Source: a virus. Taken from it: a stretch of 56,670 nucleotides of DNA. Below the pieces are notes generated by a model. The model saw only the letters and a program-made list of their open reading frames with translations. It did no database searches and was not told where the DNA came from. Position numbers and translations under genes: made by a program. Every line of letters starts with the position of its first letter. Positions within the stretch are counted from its first letter, which is position 1. Of the stretch, positions 25,736 through 36,700 are shown in pieces. The stretch lies in IMG/VR virus record IMGVR_UViG_3300001282_000011, positions 1-56,670 of that record. One strand, written 5' to 3'.

Positions 25736-26325
25736 TGGCATTTGAGAATTTACCTAAAGGTTCTATCCTTTACATAAAGGCAACAGACCCTCTTGCTATA
25801 GATCCTGCAAATAATCAATTTACCTATGGTGGATCTACATTTACTGCTCCAGGACAAAAGTATTTATCGGCGGTGGCTACAAGAAACGGACTTGCCGTCG
25901 GAAATAAAACTCAAACCAGATTTAGAAGAGTAACAGAGCATAATAGGTCAGAATTTAGTGTAACCCCTATCAGAATAGAAAGGCAAGAAAGAATGGCTAA
26001 TGGGTCTCTACGTAAATACGTAATAGCAGACAAGAAGTCATTTAGCCTATCTTGGACAATGTTGCCATCATTTAGAAATGAGACGGTAGATGGAGCATGG
26101 GGGGCGGAAGACCTAAAAGCCTTCTATGAATCTACACTAGGACAAGGTACATTTGATATTATGATAAATCCTACATCCTTTGATCCAGCAGTCAATTTAG
26201 AGAATACAGGCGTATTAGCAGATGATTATACCTATACAGTTACATTTACATCTTGTGACTTTGTAGTAGTTAAAAGAGGCATCCAGGCATATTGGAATGT
26301 AAATATGAGCATGGAGCAGGTATGA
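25735..26325 (+). CDS. Putative distal tail (Dit-like) protein
   Basis: This 196-residue beta-rich protein directly follows the tape measure gene and precedes the large hub gene, the place of the distal tail protein in siphoviruses. It contains SFSLSWTMLPSFRNETVDGAWG and a last strand with YWNVNMSMEQV, in line with the N-terminal tube-like domain of Dit. The start has AGGAGG in front. It overlaps the next gene by four bases. Confidence 0.7.
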   Translation: MAFENLPKGSILYIKATDPLAIDPANNQFTYGGSTFTAPGQKYLSAVATRNGLAVGNKTQTRFRRVTEHNRSEFSVTPIRIERQERMANGSLRKYVIADKKSFSLSWTMLPSFRNETVDGAWGAEDLKAFYESTLGQGTFDIMINPTSFDPAVNLENTGVLADDYTYTVTFTSCDFVVVKRGIQAYWNVNMSMEQV

Positions 26326-29300
26326 TCCAATTAAATGAAACAGTTAAGAATATATTAAAGACGAGTAGGAGTATCTCTACTTCGGCGGGCGCACTTATTG
26401 AGTACAATATGAATAATATGGTGAATCATATTAGCGGAACATCTAATGCTAATTATGGAGACCTTACTAATGCTTATAATAAGTTATTTCCTATAGACAC
26501 AATATACAAACCATTTAGACCCTTACTCCCAGGAATTAAATATTTAATTTATACAGTAGGGAATACTGACACTCAAGAAAACTCATTTGTTTCCCCCAGA
26601 GAATTAAATCCAGAAGGCACAAGACTATACTATCCTGGAGACAGCATGACATACAAGTATTGGCTTGGCCCTAAGGATGAAGATATTAGTATTTCTATCT
26701 CATACTTTAAAGATGAAGCTAAAACAATTCCAAAGATAATCGTAGCAAATAAAATTATTGCAAGATTTGAGGTTAGTCATGATGTTCCAACTTCATGGAC
26801 AATTACCGCAACTAAGCAGGACAACACTACAATCACTGCAACAGGAACCGCACTTGTTAATGGTCAAGCAACGATTTACTATAACGGAACAACTTGGTCT
26901 ACAAACGAACCATCTACATTTAATGCTTATCAACAATTTAAATCTATATCATTGCAAGCCGTTAACTCAAACAGTGGTAAGCTAATAGGAGTAATAGAGT
27001 TTGCCCCTATTTGGGTGGTAGACATTACAAATGATATTCAAAGTTTTAATATTTTAAAAGAAACCAGCGACGACACAGACTCAATTATTCCAGTAGGAAA
27101 TTTAACAGCAAATACATTGTCGCTATCTTTAAATAAATATACTCAAGGATCTTTAAACTTAAAAGAGTACCTTAGAGATTCTGATATAGACCCTACAATA
27201 TTATACGCATTTAAAGATGCAGTTATTAAACCTTATATAGCAATTAAAGATGGAGCCACATCTTATAAAATAAATCAAGGATTATTTTATATGCATTCAT
27301 GGTCTATCGGAGAGTTTGGAAATGGCGATGTAACGGCTTTAGATTCCGCAAAAATACTTCAAGAAATTTTATGTCCTGAAATATTAATACAGGACTATCC
27401 AATTACTGCTGTGATAAGAACACTGTTAGACTCTGTAGGATTTTCTAATTATAAGTTTTATGTTAAAGATGAGGACGAATCTATTCCTTCCGTTAAGTAC
27501 TGGTGGTCGGACAGAAGCAAGACAGTTTGGGAATGCCTACAAGAGCTATGTAGAGACATACAAATGAATGCGTTTGTTGACGAAAATAATATACTTAACT
27601 TTTATAGTAGGGAGTATATTTATGACTCAGAAAAAAATCCTGATTGGATTTTAACTAGTGAAAATTATGTAGATGGCAGCACTACAATTATTCCAAACAT
27701 AGTAGACTTTTCTTCTTCAGAGATAGCATCTGCAAATGCTGTAAAGGTAATATGGTCAGCAGCTTCTACATCAGAATATGACGGATCATCTTCGCCACTA
27801 TGGAAATCAGAAGAGACATACTTAGGCGCAGGAACATTAGCTGATCCATTGACGAGCACAGACGAATATTTTTCTTTAAACAATAGCACAATATCTCAAG
27901 ACAATAACTTGCAAGCATTATTTAGCTTTAATGGATACGTTTTGATTAATGATGAGATTATTGAATATGATGGCATTGAATACCAGTATGTTCCAAAAGA
28001 TGGGCCTTCTGATCCTCAAGAAGTATTAATTAAGTCTGAGTCTGATATTTACAAATATAGGTACCTGTCTAAACCAGGGTATGAAGATATTAACAATATT
28101 AATAGTGCATACTTTAAGCCAACAGGAAGGTACAAGATTAAATCAAGAGCTTTGTGGAATACAAAAACACCTCCTACTCATGAAAAATCTCCAAACTCAT
28201 ACATCAATGTGGCTGGAGAAAATGATCCTAAAAAGTTTAATAGATATTCAGTTAAACTGCTATCTGCCACAGCATCTACCAAAAAAGAAGACGATCCAGG
28301 ATTATTTAAGTCTGACGCAAATTCTCAACAGAATACTATCAGTAAATCATTTTTAGCTTTAAGTAATTTGGACAAGGATAAAACTACATACGATATAGCA
28401 GTCAGATCCTTTGACTCAATAGATACTTCAAAAAATTACTTTGCATTTGGCACCAGAATGTATTTTGATACACAGTTTGAAAGCCCTGCACAAATAGGAG
28501 GCTTAGCCCTTTTTACATCTAATGATGGCAAGAATGGCTACTATATAACTATTCATACAACTGCATCTTCCAAAACAAAAAAAGAAATTAGAATTATGAA
28601 ATTTAGTAATAATGGCAAAGTGTTGTTGTTAAAAGATAGTCAATCAAAAAGTATAAATAGGTTGGCTGGCATATATGCTGGCCAAGCATACAATATAGAT
28701 GTTAGGCTAAAAGTTGGAGTAGAACAAAACGAAATAGTTGTGTTTATTAACGGATTTAAAATAAAGGCTGTTGATAACAATACAGATACATCTCCAAAAT
28801 TATCAAAAGGGAAAAACATAGGATTACTCTGCGGACAAGGGGTTGTATATTATGAATATGCGTATGCAAAGTCTATAGAAGACACAGAGTATGAAAATTC
28901 AACTGCAAAGAGTAGTTTCTTTTTTGACGGAGTTTTTTCTGACGATACGATTTCATTACTACATGGAAATATCGTTTATTCACAAGGAGAGAATGAAAAT
29001 AAAAGAGATGAGGCGTTCCTGGAGTTTGGCACTACTGCCAGAGAAATAAGAAAGTCTAAGGTTAAATATAATGGAGGGCCTTCAATTCCGTTAAAGTTTT
29101 CTACGGCTGCAAATAAGTATGCAACCGTTCTTGACACTAAACTTCAGCCGTTTGAAGCCGAAGCTTATGTTTTAAACAACACATCAACTTTTATTCCATT
29201 GGATGATGGAAACTATAGCAGTTTTTATGTATTAGGAAATACAGTAAATAAATCTAGCCCATTAGAATATAGTACACACGATGCTTCTGAGCTTGCAACA

Positions 29301-29570
29301 AAAGAGCCAGTCATATTTGAATCAAATTGGATACAAACTGAACCAGCAGCTAAGGCCTTGGCGGATTGGGTATCTAGTACTGTTTTAAATAAAGGAAGAT
29401 ATGTAGAAATGAATATCTTTGGAAACCCAGCCTTATCAGCTGGAGACATAGTATCAATAAATTATCCATTGCAACAGCTAGATGCAAACAACAAGTATAT
29501 TGTTACACGGGTAGAAACGCAATATTCTGAGGGGGTATCCACTAGACTAACCTGCAGAGCTATTGGATAG
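26322..29570 (+). CDS. Tail hub / tail-associated protein (Tal-like)
   Basis: This 1082-residue protein occupies the hub position after Dit. Residues from about 360 to 500 (IRTLLDSVGFSNY, then VWECLQELCRDIQMNAFVD, NILNFYSREY) resemble the hub domain that reads local coordinates in phage tail-tip proteins. Around 680-850 is a LamG-like sandwich (GYYITIHTTASS through EIVVFINGFKIKAVD). The C-terminus (AGDIVSINYPLQQLD, YIVTRVETQY) matches the closing domain of such hubs. ATG 26322 overlaps the previous stop (ATGA); an earlier in-frame ATG at 26292 is less likely. Confidence 0.8.
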   Translation: MIQLNETVKNILKTSRSISTSAGALIEYNMNNMVNHISGTSNANYGDLTNAYNKLFPIDTIYKPFRPLLPGIKYLIYTVGNTDTQENSFVSPRELNPEGTRLYYPGDSMTYKYWLGPKDEDISISISYFKDEAKTIPKIIVANKIIARFEVSHDVPTSWTITATKQDNTTITATGTALVNGQATIYYNGTTWSTNEPSTFNAYQQFKSISLQAVNSNSGKLIGVIEFAPIWVVDITNDIQSFNILKETSDDTDSIIPVGNLTANTLSLSLNKYTQGSLNLKEYLRDSDIDPTILYAFKDAVIKPYIAIKDGATSYKINQGLFYMHSWSIGEFGNGDVTALDSAKILQEILCPEILIQDYPITAVIRTLLDSVGFSNYKFYVKDEDESIPSVKYWWSDRSKTVWECLQELCRDIQMNAFVDENNILNFYSREYIYDSEKNPDWILTSENYVDGSTTIIPNIVDFSSSEIASANAVKVIWSAASTSEYDGSSSPLWKSEETYLGAGTLADPLTSTDEYFSLNNSTISQDNNLQALFSFNGYVLINDEIIEYDGIEYQYVPKDGPSDPQEVLIKSESDIYKYRYLSKPGYEDINNINSAYFKPTGRYKIKSRALWNTKTPPTHEKSPNSYINVAGENDPKKFNRYSVKLLSATASTKKEDDPGLFKSDANSQQNTISKSFLALSNLDKDKTTYDIAVRSFDSIDTSKNYFAFGTRMYFDTQFESPAQIGGLALFTSNDGKNGYYITIHTTASSKTKKEIRIMKFSNNGKVLLLKDSQSKSINRLAGIYAGQAYNIDVRLKVGVEQNEIVVFINGFKIKAVDNNTDTSPKLSKGKNIGLLCGQGVVYYEYAYAKSIEDTEYENSTAKSSFFFDGVFSDDTISLLHGNIVYSQGENENKRDEAFLEFGTTAREIRKSKVKYNGGPSIPLKFSTAANKYATVLDTKLQPFEAEAYVLNNTSTFIPLDDGNYSSFYVLGNTVNKSSPLEYSTHDASELATKEPVIFESNWIQTEPAAKALADWVSSTVLNKGRYVEMNIFGNPALSAGDIVSINYPLQQLDANNKYIVTRVETQYSEGVSTRLTCRAIG

Positions 29571-29575
29571 TCAAA

Positions 29576-29584
29576 TGGTATAAT
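29576..29584 (+). promoter_or_regulatory. Extended -10 promoter, leaderless
   Basis: TGGTATAAT is followed by six bases and then ATG 29591, identical in geometry to the sites at 7982 and 8171. Confidence 0.55.
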
Positions 29585-29590
29585 AAATAA

Positions 29591-29962
29591 ATGGGTAAAG
29601 AGACCGATAAAAAATTAAGCTCTTTAGATATATCTGAAGTAGCGCCAATTGTTGTAGATAAATTTTCTACCGATGATTATTTTTTAGCTAACAAATGGCG
29701 TGGTGGCAAACCATTAACTGGCATAATTACAAATGCAAAGTTTCCATTTAGCATAACCGAAGGCGGAAGCGGAGGAGATGGTGATGGAGACGGTGACGGA
29801 GATGGGGAAGATCGTCCAGGAGTAGGAGATATATCAATAGTAAGCCAAGAGGTTTATTATGACAATGCTGGAATGGCAAGAGTAAAAGTAACATTTAAGG
29901 TTTATAATTCAAGCGAGGAGCCTATAGACAAGTTTGCATTTGTCATAGCGCCTAAGGTATAG
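29591..29962 (+). CDS. Small minor tail protein with Gly-Asp repeat
   Basis: This 123-residue protein has a middle linker of alternating Gly and Asp (GGDGDGDGDGDGEDRPG), flanked by a conserved-looking N-terminal part (VVDKFSTDDYFLANKWRGGKP) and a C-terminal beta domain ending in APKV. The Asp-Gly run could bind calcium or act as a flexible acid spacer. It lies inside the fibre region and has its own promoter. No named family is recognised. Confidence 0.65.
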   Translation: MGKETDKKLSSLDISEVAPIVVDKFSTDDYFLANKWRGGKPLTGIITNAKFPFSITEGGSGGDGDGDGDGDGEDRPGVGDISIVSQEVYYDNAGMARVKVTFKVYNSSEEPIDKFAFVIAPKV

Positions 29963-29969
29963 GAGAGAA

Positions 29970-30830
29970 ATGATAACTCAATTTGGAAAACGTTTTTTGA
30001 CAAACTTTATAGCTGGCAATGCCTCATTTGCGACTAAAGATTTAGCAGTTGGTATTGCAAATAATTCTGAGTATTCATTATCTAACACAAACTCAAGACT
30101 AGGGTTTGAATTCTATAGAATGCCAGTAGAGTTTGGAGGAATAAATATAGACACTTCTGTATCTCCAAATACTTATACTGTTATATATTCAGCAACACTA
30201 CCCTCAGACCTTGCTGGTAAAATAAACGAAATTGGAATATTTCCAGGAACCAGATCTTCAATAAATAATTACGATAGCAAATTTATTACAGACTTCGAGC
30301 TGCCTTTTGACTGGAGCCCAACTCCAGACATAGATCAATCTAATTATAGAGTTGGTAATAGTTCACTTGTATTTGAATCAAACGGGGCGGCAGATCAAGA
30401 ATATGTTTCTACTATAGAAACTTTAGATATTAGCGGATACAGTAATTTTGACACAATATCTTTTTCATTCAAAGCACTAGATTCTAATTTATCTGAAATT
30501 AAATTAAGATTATATAGCTCAGCATCTAATTATGTAGAAATGATATTTGATTCTTATTCTGCAGGAAACAATATTGTAGAAAAAACTTTATCGGAGTTTG
30601 TAACGGTTGGGTCTCCAGATAAAGCAAATATAACACAAATAGGAATTGTTATATCCCCAACCTCTTCAGCAACATCAGTCGTTGTTGACGGGTTAAGAAT
30701 AAATGACGAAGACACTTTTGATCCAGCATATGGACTTATTTCTAGAAAGGTTTTGCCTTCTGAGGTTGAAAAAGTTTCAGGTAAAGAATTAATTATAGAA
30801 TACAAGATGGACCTTTCTTTCGGAGGATAA
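29970..30830 (+). CDS. Putative baseplate or minor tail protein
   Basis: This 286-residue protein opens with MITQFGKRFLTNFIAGN, a start common in phage minor tail proteins of the fibre region, followed by a beta-rich domain (KDLAVGIANNSEY, YSATLPSDLAGKINEIGIFPG). The second half (about 115-250) reads like a carbohydrate-binding-module jelly roll (FELPFDWSPTPDIDQSNYRVGNS, then TISFSFKALDS and VVVDGLRIND). AGGAGAG precedes the ATG. It probably links fibres to the tail tip or binds glycans. Confidence 0.65.
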   Translation: MITQFGKRFLTNFIAGNASFATKDLAVGIANNSEYSLSNTNSRLGFEFYRMPVEFGGINIDTSVSPNTYTVIYSATLPSDLAGKINEIGIFPGTRSSINNYDSKFITDFELPFDWSPTPDIDQSNYRVGNSSLVFESNGAADQEYVSTIETLDISGYSNFDTISFSFKALDSNLSEIKLRLYSSASNYVEMIFDSYSAGNNIVEKTLSEFVTVGSPDKANITQIGIVISPTSSATSVVVDGLRINDEDTFDPAYGLISRKVLPSEVEKVSGKELIIEYKMDLSFGG

Positions 30831-30831
30831 A

Positions 30832-33792
30832 TTGGCTCAATATCAAGATCTAAATAGCCAGACTAGGGATGGTGATTACTTTAAAGTAGTAATTGCAGAT
30901 TTAGACCCTAGTACTGATTACCTATTAAGATTCGGTTGGGTATTTTCTGATAAGGAAAAGGGAGAAAGCCCACTCTCTAATGTATTTGAATTTAGAACAA
31001 TAGATGCAGTTAAGCAGGAAGTAGCAAATGTAGTTGCTACCTGGGAGGGAACTACTCTCAAGGTGACATGGGACAAGACATCAACCCTAGCCAAGGGATA
31101 TCAAATATATTTAACTAATTCATCAACTACAAGAAGTTGGACACAATCAATAGACGCCTCACAAACTCAGCAGGTTTGGACACTATCTAAAGAATCTAAT
31201 AAAGCAAATTTTGGTAACACATTTAGAACTTCTTTTACAGGATTTTTAAAAACTACATATTTAGATGGCACAACATCAGGAGTTGCATTTACGGTACCAG
31301 AATACGCAGATGCAATATGCTCGCTTTCTATAGGTGTTGATGATTGGTCGGTCACCTCAATAGACAACGGATTTACAGCTTCATGGAAAATAAATTCCGT
31401 AGATTACCCAACTTATAAGTACACAGAAGTTTGGGTTGAAGATCCAGACACATTAGTTTATGATAAGGTTTATTCTGGAACTGGTCCAGCAACCGAAAAA
31501 CTTTATTCGCTAGCTTTACATAATGTAAAGATAAAACACTTTTCTGAAAGTGGTTGTAGCACTGGGTTTTCTGATATCAAGCAGGCTAAGGCTTTTGACA
31601 CTATAGAGTTTGATAATACTCCACCAGACCCAGTAGTAAATCCAACAGCAGCTTGGAGCGGTACAGACTTAGTTGTTTCCTTTACTATGCCAGCTCAAAA
31701 CATACCAACATATGTAAAGGTTCACCTTACTTACTCTGGACAAACAGAGTACTTTGAAAAAACAGTTTCTGGAATTGCAGCTTCTGCGAACACGTCAGTA
31801 AAAATTAGTAGAACAGAATTAATTGACGGATTTGGAGCCAGCCCATCTTCATTTACAGCTGGATACGTAACAGACTTAGACATATATAGGAATGAGAATA
31901 CAACTCAAGTTCTTATATCAAATATATCTTCTATATCTAAACCAAATCCATTAGCTGGAAAGACTACAACCATTTCTGTAGCAGGAGCCGCTAATGCCTA
32001 TGTAGTTTCTTCAAATTTTGACTCAAAGGCAACTGGAATAAAAGTTTATCAAAGCTCCACAGAGAATGGAACTTATACATTAGTAGCCTCATCTAATTCT
32101 AGTCCAGTTATTGTCTATGATGAAACTAATGCTGGCAACACCGTTTGGGTAAAAGCAGAATGGACTTCTGAAGATGGAAACGCTTCAATATCTATAGCAC
32201 ATTCAGTAGAAATTCTTGATGTAGGTGCTTTGTCTATTATTGAAAATCCAATTAAGATAAAAACCAATGGATCTATATTTGCTGGAACTCTTGATATAAA
32301 TGATGAGCCAGTTTTAACTGGAGCTAGAGCAGTATTTAATAAGCGTGGTTTTTTCTTATATGACGATAATGATGAGAATGGGCTGAATCCTACTACACAA
32401 ATTATTGGTGAAGATAATGGAGTTACTGCTACCTTTATAACTAAAAAAGCAAAAATTGCTAACTGGGTTATATCTGATACAAAAATAGAAAACACTTTAA
32501 ATGCTGCGGCAGGTTCATACACTGGATTATCTCCTAGCGGCACCTATGCCTTTTGGGCAGGAGGAGGCGTAGCTGGAGGATATTCAGTTAATGCTAATGA
32601 AGATGCAAAGTTTTCTGTAACTAAAGAAGGCTCTGTAATTGCAAGAAATATAAAAGTTTTAGGCGGAGAAATACAAGTAGGGTCTAAATTTAAAGTAAAC
32701 ACTCAAGGAGATCTTGAAGCTACAAACGTTAAATTATCTGGAGAGATTAAAGCGGCTTCTGGAATATTAGGAACTGTTGAGATAGGCGGAACAATAGGCG
32801 GAGTCACATATGCTGGACAATTATTAATTGATGCATCCAATGGATCAAAAGTAGAAATTGGAAAATATACTAGTGGCGACATAAAGAATCCTGTAAATGG
32901 ATTTTCTGGAATTCAAGTAACTGGGTCTACTGGAAAGTATGTGCAACTTGATCCATTAAATGGAATTATAGCAGTTAAGGGAGATATAGGTGGCTGGGAG
33001 ATAAAGGCTACTGAGATATCTAAAAATCAAACAAAATTAGGATCTGATGGATCTATTCAGGCTGGTGCAGACGGAGTATTTAAGGTTACAACTGCAGGAG
33101 CATTAACTGCTACTGACGCAACTATAATGGGAACTGTCAGGGCAAACGAAGGCGGATTTGGAACATTTAAGTCTGACATGACAGATATTGATAAGGGCTG
33201 GAAGATAGATGCAGCTAAATTAGTTTCAACTGGCTATTCTACTGGAATCACTAAAGTAGAACTTGATGGAGAAACTGGTTCTATAAAAGGCGCAAACATT
33301 TTTGGCTCAGTATTATATTTAAATAATACTGGAGCTACTACTGGCACAGATTATATTTCTTCTGGAGGTAGTTTTAGGTTAGGTCAGGGCAGAGTAAATT
33401 ATAATTATTCTACAAATACCTTGGCGGTTCAAGGAGACATTCATGGTTCCGATGTATATATAGGAACATATGATGATGATAATTATACTGATGCTCCAGA
33501 TTACATTAAAGGCAATGGACAAATAAGGTTAGGAAATGGTAGAATAGTTTATGATCCTGGATCTAGTGAATTAAGTATTACTAATACAAAACTTTATTTA
33601 AATATTGTAAGTAATGAAGACGGAACATTTGGAGATTCAACAATCGTTCAAGATAAAAATGGGTTATTGACTACTGGAAGAGCTTTTTATTATGGTGGAA
33701 ATAATTATCCAAATGGTGCTACGTCAAGAAGTACGGCACAAGGTGGAAGAGATTTTGTTGTTGGTGATGTATGGTTAAGCAGAAAGGCATAA
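30832..33792 (+). CDS. Tail fibre protein with Fn3 domains and shaft repeats
   Basis: This 986-residue protein starts at TTG 30832 behind GGAGG. The first 500 residues hold several beta sandwiches of fibronectin type III appearance (for example LRFGWVFSDKEKGESPLSN, VVATWEGTTLKVTWD, NPTAAWSGTDLVVSFTMP). From about 500 it changes to fibre-shaft-like repeats: three (I/K)..W.I motifs (ANWVISDTKIEN, GGWEIKATEIS, KGWKIDAAKLV), each followed by Gly-rich strands. It is probably a trimeric receptor-binding or side fibre. Confidence 0.78.
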   Translation: MAQYQDLNSQTRDGDYFKVVIADLDPSTDYLLRFGWVFSDKEKGESPLSNVFEFRTIDAVKQEVANVVATWEGTTLKVTWDKTSTLAKGYQIYLTNSSTTRSWTQSIDASQTQQVWTLSKESNKANFGNTFRTSFTGFLKTTYLDGTTSGVAFTVPEYADAICSLSIGVDDWSVTSIDNGFTASWKINSVDYPTYKYTEVWVEDPDTLVYDKVYSGTGPATEKLYSLALHNVKIKHFSESGCSTGFSDIKQAKAFDTIEFDNTPPDPVVNPTAAWSGTDLVVSFTMPAQNIPTYVKVHLTYSGQTEYFEKTVSGIAASANTSVKISRTELIDGFGASPSSFTAGYVTDLDIYRNENTTQVLISNISSISKPNPLAGKTTTISVAGAANAYVVSSNFDSKATGIKVYQSSTENGTYTLVASSNSSPVIVYDETNAGNTVWVKAEWTSEDGNASISIAHSVEILDVGALSIIENPIKIKTNGSIFAGTLDINDEPVLTGARAVFNKRGFFLYDDNDENGLNPTTQIIGEDNGVTATFITKKAKIANWVISDTKIENTLNAAAGSYTGLSPSGTYAFWAGGGVAGGYSVNANEDAKFSVTKEGSVIARNIKVLGGEIQVGSKFKVNTQGDLEATNVKLSGEIKAASGILGTVEIGGTIGGVTYAGQLLIDASNGSKVEIGKYTSGDIKNPVNGFSGIQVTGSTGKYVQLDPLNGIIAVKGDIGGWEIKATEISKNQTKLGSDGSIQAGADGVFKVTTAGALTATDATIMGTVRANEGGFGTFKSDMTDIDKGWKIDAAKLVSTGYSTGITKVELDGETGSIKGANIFGSVLYLNNTGATTGTDYISSGGSFRLGQGRVNYNYSTNTLAVQGDIHGSDVYIGTYDDDNYTDAPDYIKGNGQIRLGNGRIVYDPGSSELSITNTKLYLNIVSNEDGTFGDSTIVQDKNGLLTTGRAFYYGGNNYPNGATSRSTAQGGRDFVVGDVWLSRKA

Positions 33793-36700
33793 ATGAGCTG
33801 GTGGCGAAAAAACGGACCTGGTGAAGATAGTGTCTCTGAAAACGGCTGGATCCAAATTAAAAGTATTTGGAGAAAAGCCTCACCTCAAGATGAAGCAAAC
33901 TCTAATGAAAGTCAAAATCCGTGGGTAATTGATGGATGGCTAAAAATAAAAAGTGCTTGGCGACTAGATTCAATAGTAAATGGTGTTAGAAATTGGGTAA
34001 GAATATTTTCTGGCACTAATCTTCCAACTCCTAAAATTCCATACACAGAGCTATACTATATTTGGCCAGATGGTTTTGAAACAATTGATAGTCCAATCAA
34101 TGGGTCAAGCATGTATGTTACAAGAGGATCTTGGACAGAAGAGCCAGAAGAATTTAGATTAAGAATTCAAGAGCTTGCACCAGGAGGAACATGGTCTGCA
34201 TTATATGATTTTACTAAAATTTATGAAGAATATTTAGAGTCTCAGTCAACAAACAAATTCCCATCAGATGCAAATGCGGCATCTAGACCAGTTATATCTA
34301 AAACTAAAACTAGGCAAGGTTATAAGTTTAGAGGAAGGGTTGATGCAAAGACTCCAGGAGGTTTAGAAAACTTTTATATAACTCCAGAATCAATGCCTAG
34401 AATTGATTTCTACATAGCAGACTTTATTGTGTATGACGAAGAAGCTGACGGAGCTACATTTAGCTGGTCTTACGCAGCACTTGCCACAGGTAATACCGTA
34501 GATGATAATTTAGATATATTTTCTCAAAAACTTAATGTTTATGACGAATTAGGTGAGTTATTGATGTCAATTCCAGTAACCACCCCAACAACTACATACA
34601 TATTAACTAGCCCACTTCTTGAGCCAAATAAGATTTACAGTGTTGAGTTAGAGGTTGTTGGAACAGATGGTTATACTGAGACAGATGATAAAACTATAGA
34701 TTATGCTTATGTGGACTTAGAGACTATTATAGACGAACCAGTAAATGTTACACCACCAACTCTTACCCTTCAATCTGGAACAGCAAACAAAACAGGTTCA
34801 ACTTATAGGCTTTCTTCTGGAGAGTGGACAAACGAACCAACAGAATTTAGATATCAGCTAGAGTTAAATAATGAAGCTGGAACAGTGCTAGCTTATTACC
34901 CATCTTCTACTGGTTACACTTCAGAAACTTATTTCGATTATCAATTTACTAGCCCAACCACAAGTACAGTTTCTGGATCTGTAATAGCAAGTAATGGGGC
35001 TGACAGCCTCCCAGCATATTCAAACTCTATAGGGCCAATTACTCAACTTCAGTATACTATAACTTATGAGGAGCTTGGGGGTACAGTAGTATCAGATGAT
35101 ATTGTAAATGCAGGAAGCAGTGTATTTTTGCCAACTACCTCTAGGCAAGGTTACATTTTTAATGGATGGTACACAGAGCCACTAGGTGGTGGCACTTATG
35201 TTGGTGGAGGAGGCCCAACTCCTACATCATACACTCCAACTGAAAGTATAACTCTTTATGCTAGCTGGACAGGAATAGAGTATACAGTAACGTGGAATAA
35301 AAATGATGGAACTTCAGACTTTACTTCTGATACTGTTATTTCTGGAACCACAATATATGCACCAACACCCTCTTCTAGAGAACATTATAATTTCACTAGA
35401 TGGAGAAATCCACAGTCTGGTGGAGACCCAATATTTCTTAATGCTGGTGATGCGTGGATAGTAACATACTCATTTCAATTTTATGCACAATGGGTTGCAA
35501 AAACTTATACTGTTACATTTAATTATGGCTCAGGAACTGGAACTCCAGCGACAAGATCAGTTCAATATCCAGGAACAGTAACTTTACCTACTCCAGATTC
35601 AAACGCAGACTATATTTTCAATGGATGGTACACTGGTCCAAACGCAACGGGAACTTTTGTCGGAGGAAGCGGGCCAACACCAACACAGTATCAGCCAACA
35701 AGCAATATAACGCTGTATGCAGACTATACAATTGCTCAGCGTACAATAACATGGAATGCCAACGGAGGAACTGGCGGAGGAACTACTGGACCGTTCAATG
35801 CAGGTACAGCTCATACTGCGCCTTCACCAGGTACAAGAGCAAACTATGCATTCTTGTACTGGAGAGATTCTATTTCTGGTGACTATGCATTCCAGGTTGC
35901 TGACGGTGGCACATTTATTCCTCCATACTCTGGAATGACTTTTTATGCTAGATGGTCTTTAAATCAATATACAGTTTCATATAACGGAAACGGTGGAACA
36001 CCAACTAGAACTTCAGATATTGTGAATGCAGGATCATCAATCACATTGCCTTCAGCTTCAAGAGATGGCTACGTTTTGGATGGCTGGTACACTGCTGCTA
36101 CTGGAGGAACATTTTTAGGAAATCCAGGGTCATCATATACCCCGTCTGCTTCAGTTACTATATATGCTAGATGGTCTGTTATCACATACACAGTAACGTG
36201 GAACGCAAATGGTGGCACCGTTAACCCAACATCAAGCTCAGGAGTTTTGGGTCAAGTTGTGACTGCACCTACTCCCACCAGAGACGGATATACTTTTGTT
36301 TATTGGAGAAATCCATCCTCTGGAGATATGCTTTACAATATATCAGCAGGAGCTAACTGGTCTATAAATGGCAGCATAACTTTTACTGCAGTTTGGTCAA
36401 TAGCCCAGTACACAGTATCTTTTAGTGCAAATGGTGGAACTGTTAGCCCATCTTCTAGCACCGTGAATGCTGGATCTTCAGTCACCTTGCCAACACCAAG
36501 CAGAGACGGATATAGTCTTAATGGATGGTACACACAGTCTTCTGGTGGCACCTTTCTTGGTCAACCTGGTACAAGTTATACTCCAACTTCCTCAATTACT
36601 ATTTACGCACAATGGGCAATAACACAATATACAATAAACTGGAATGCCAACGGAGGAACGGGAGGAGGAACTACTGGACCGTTCAATGCAGGAACCTCAC

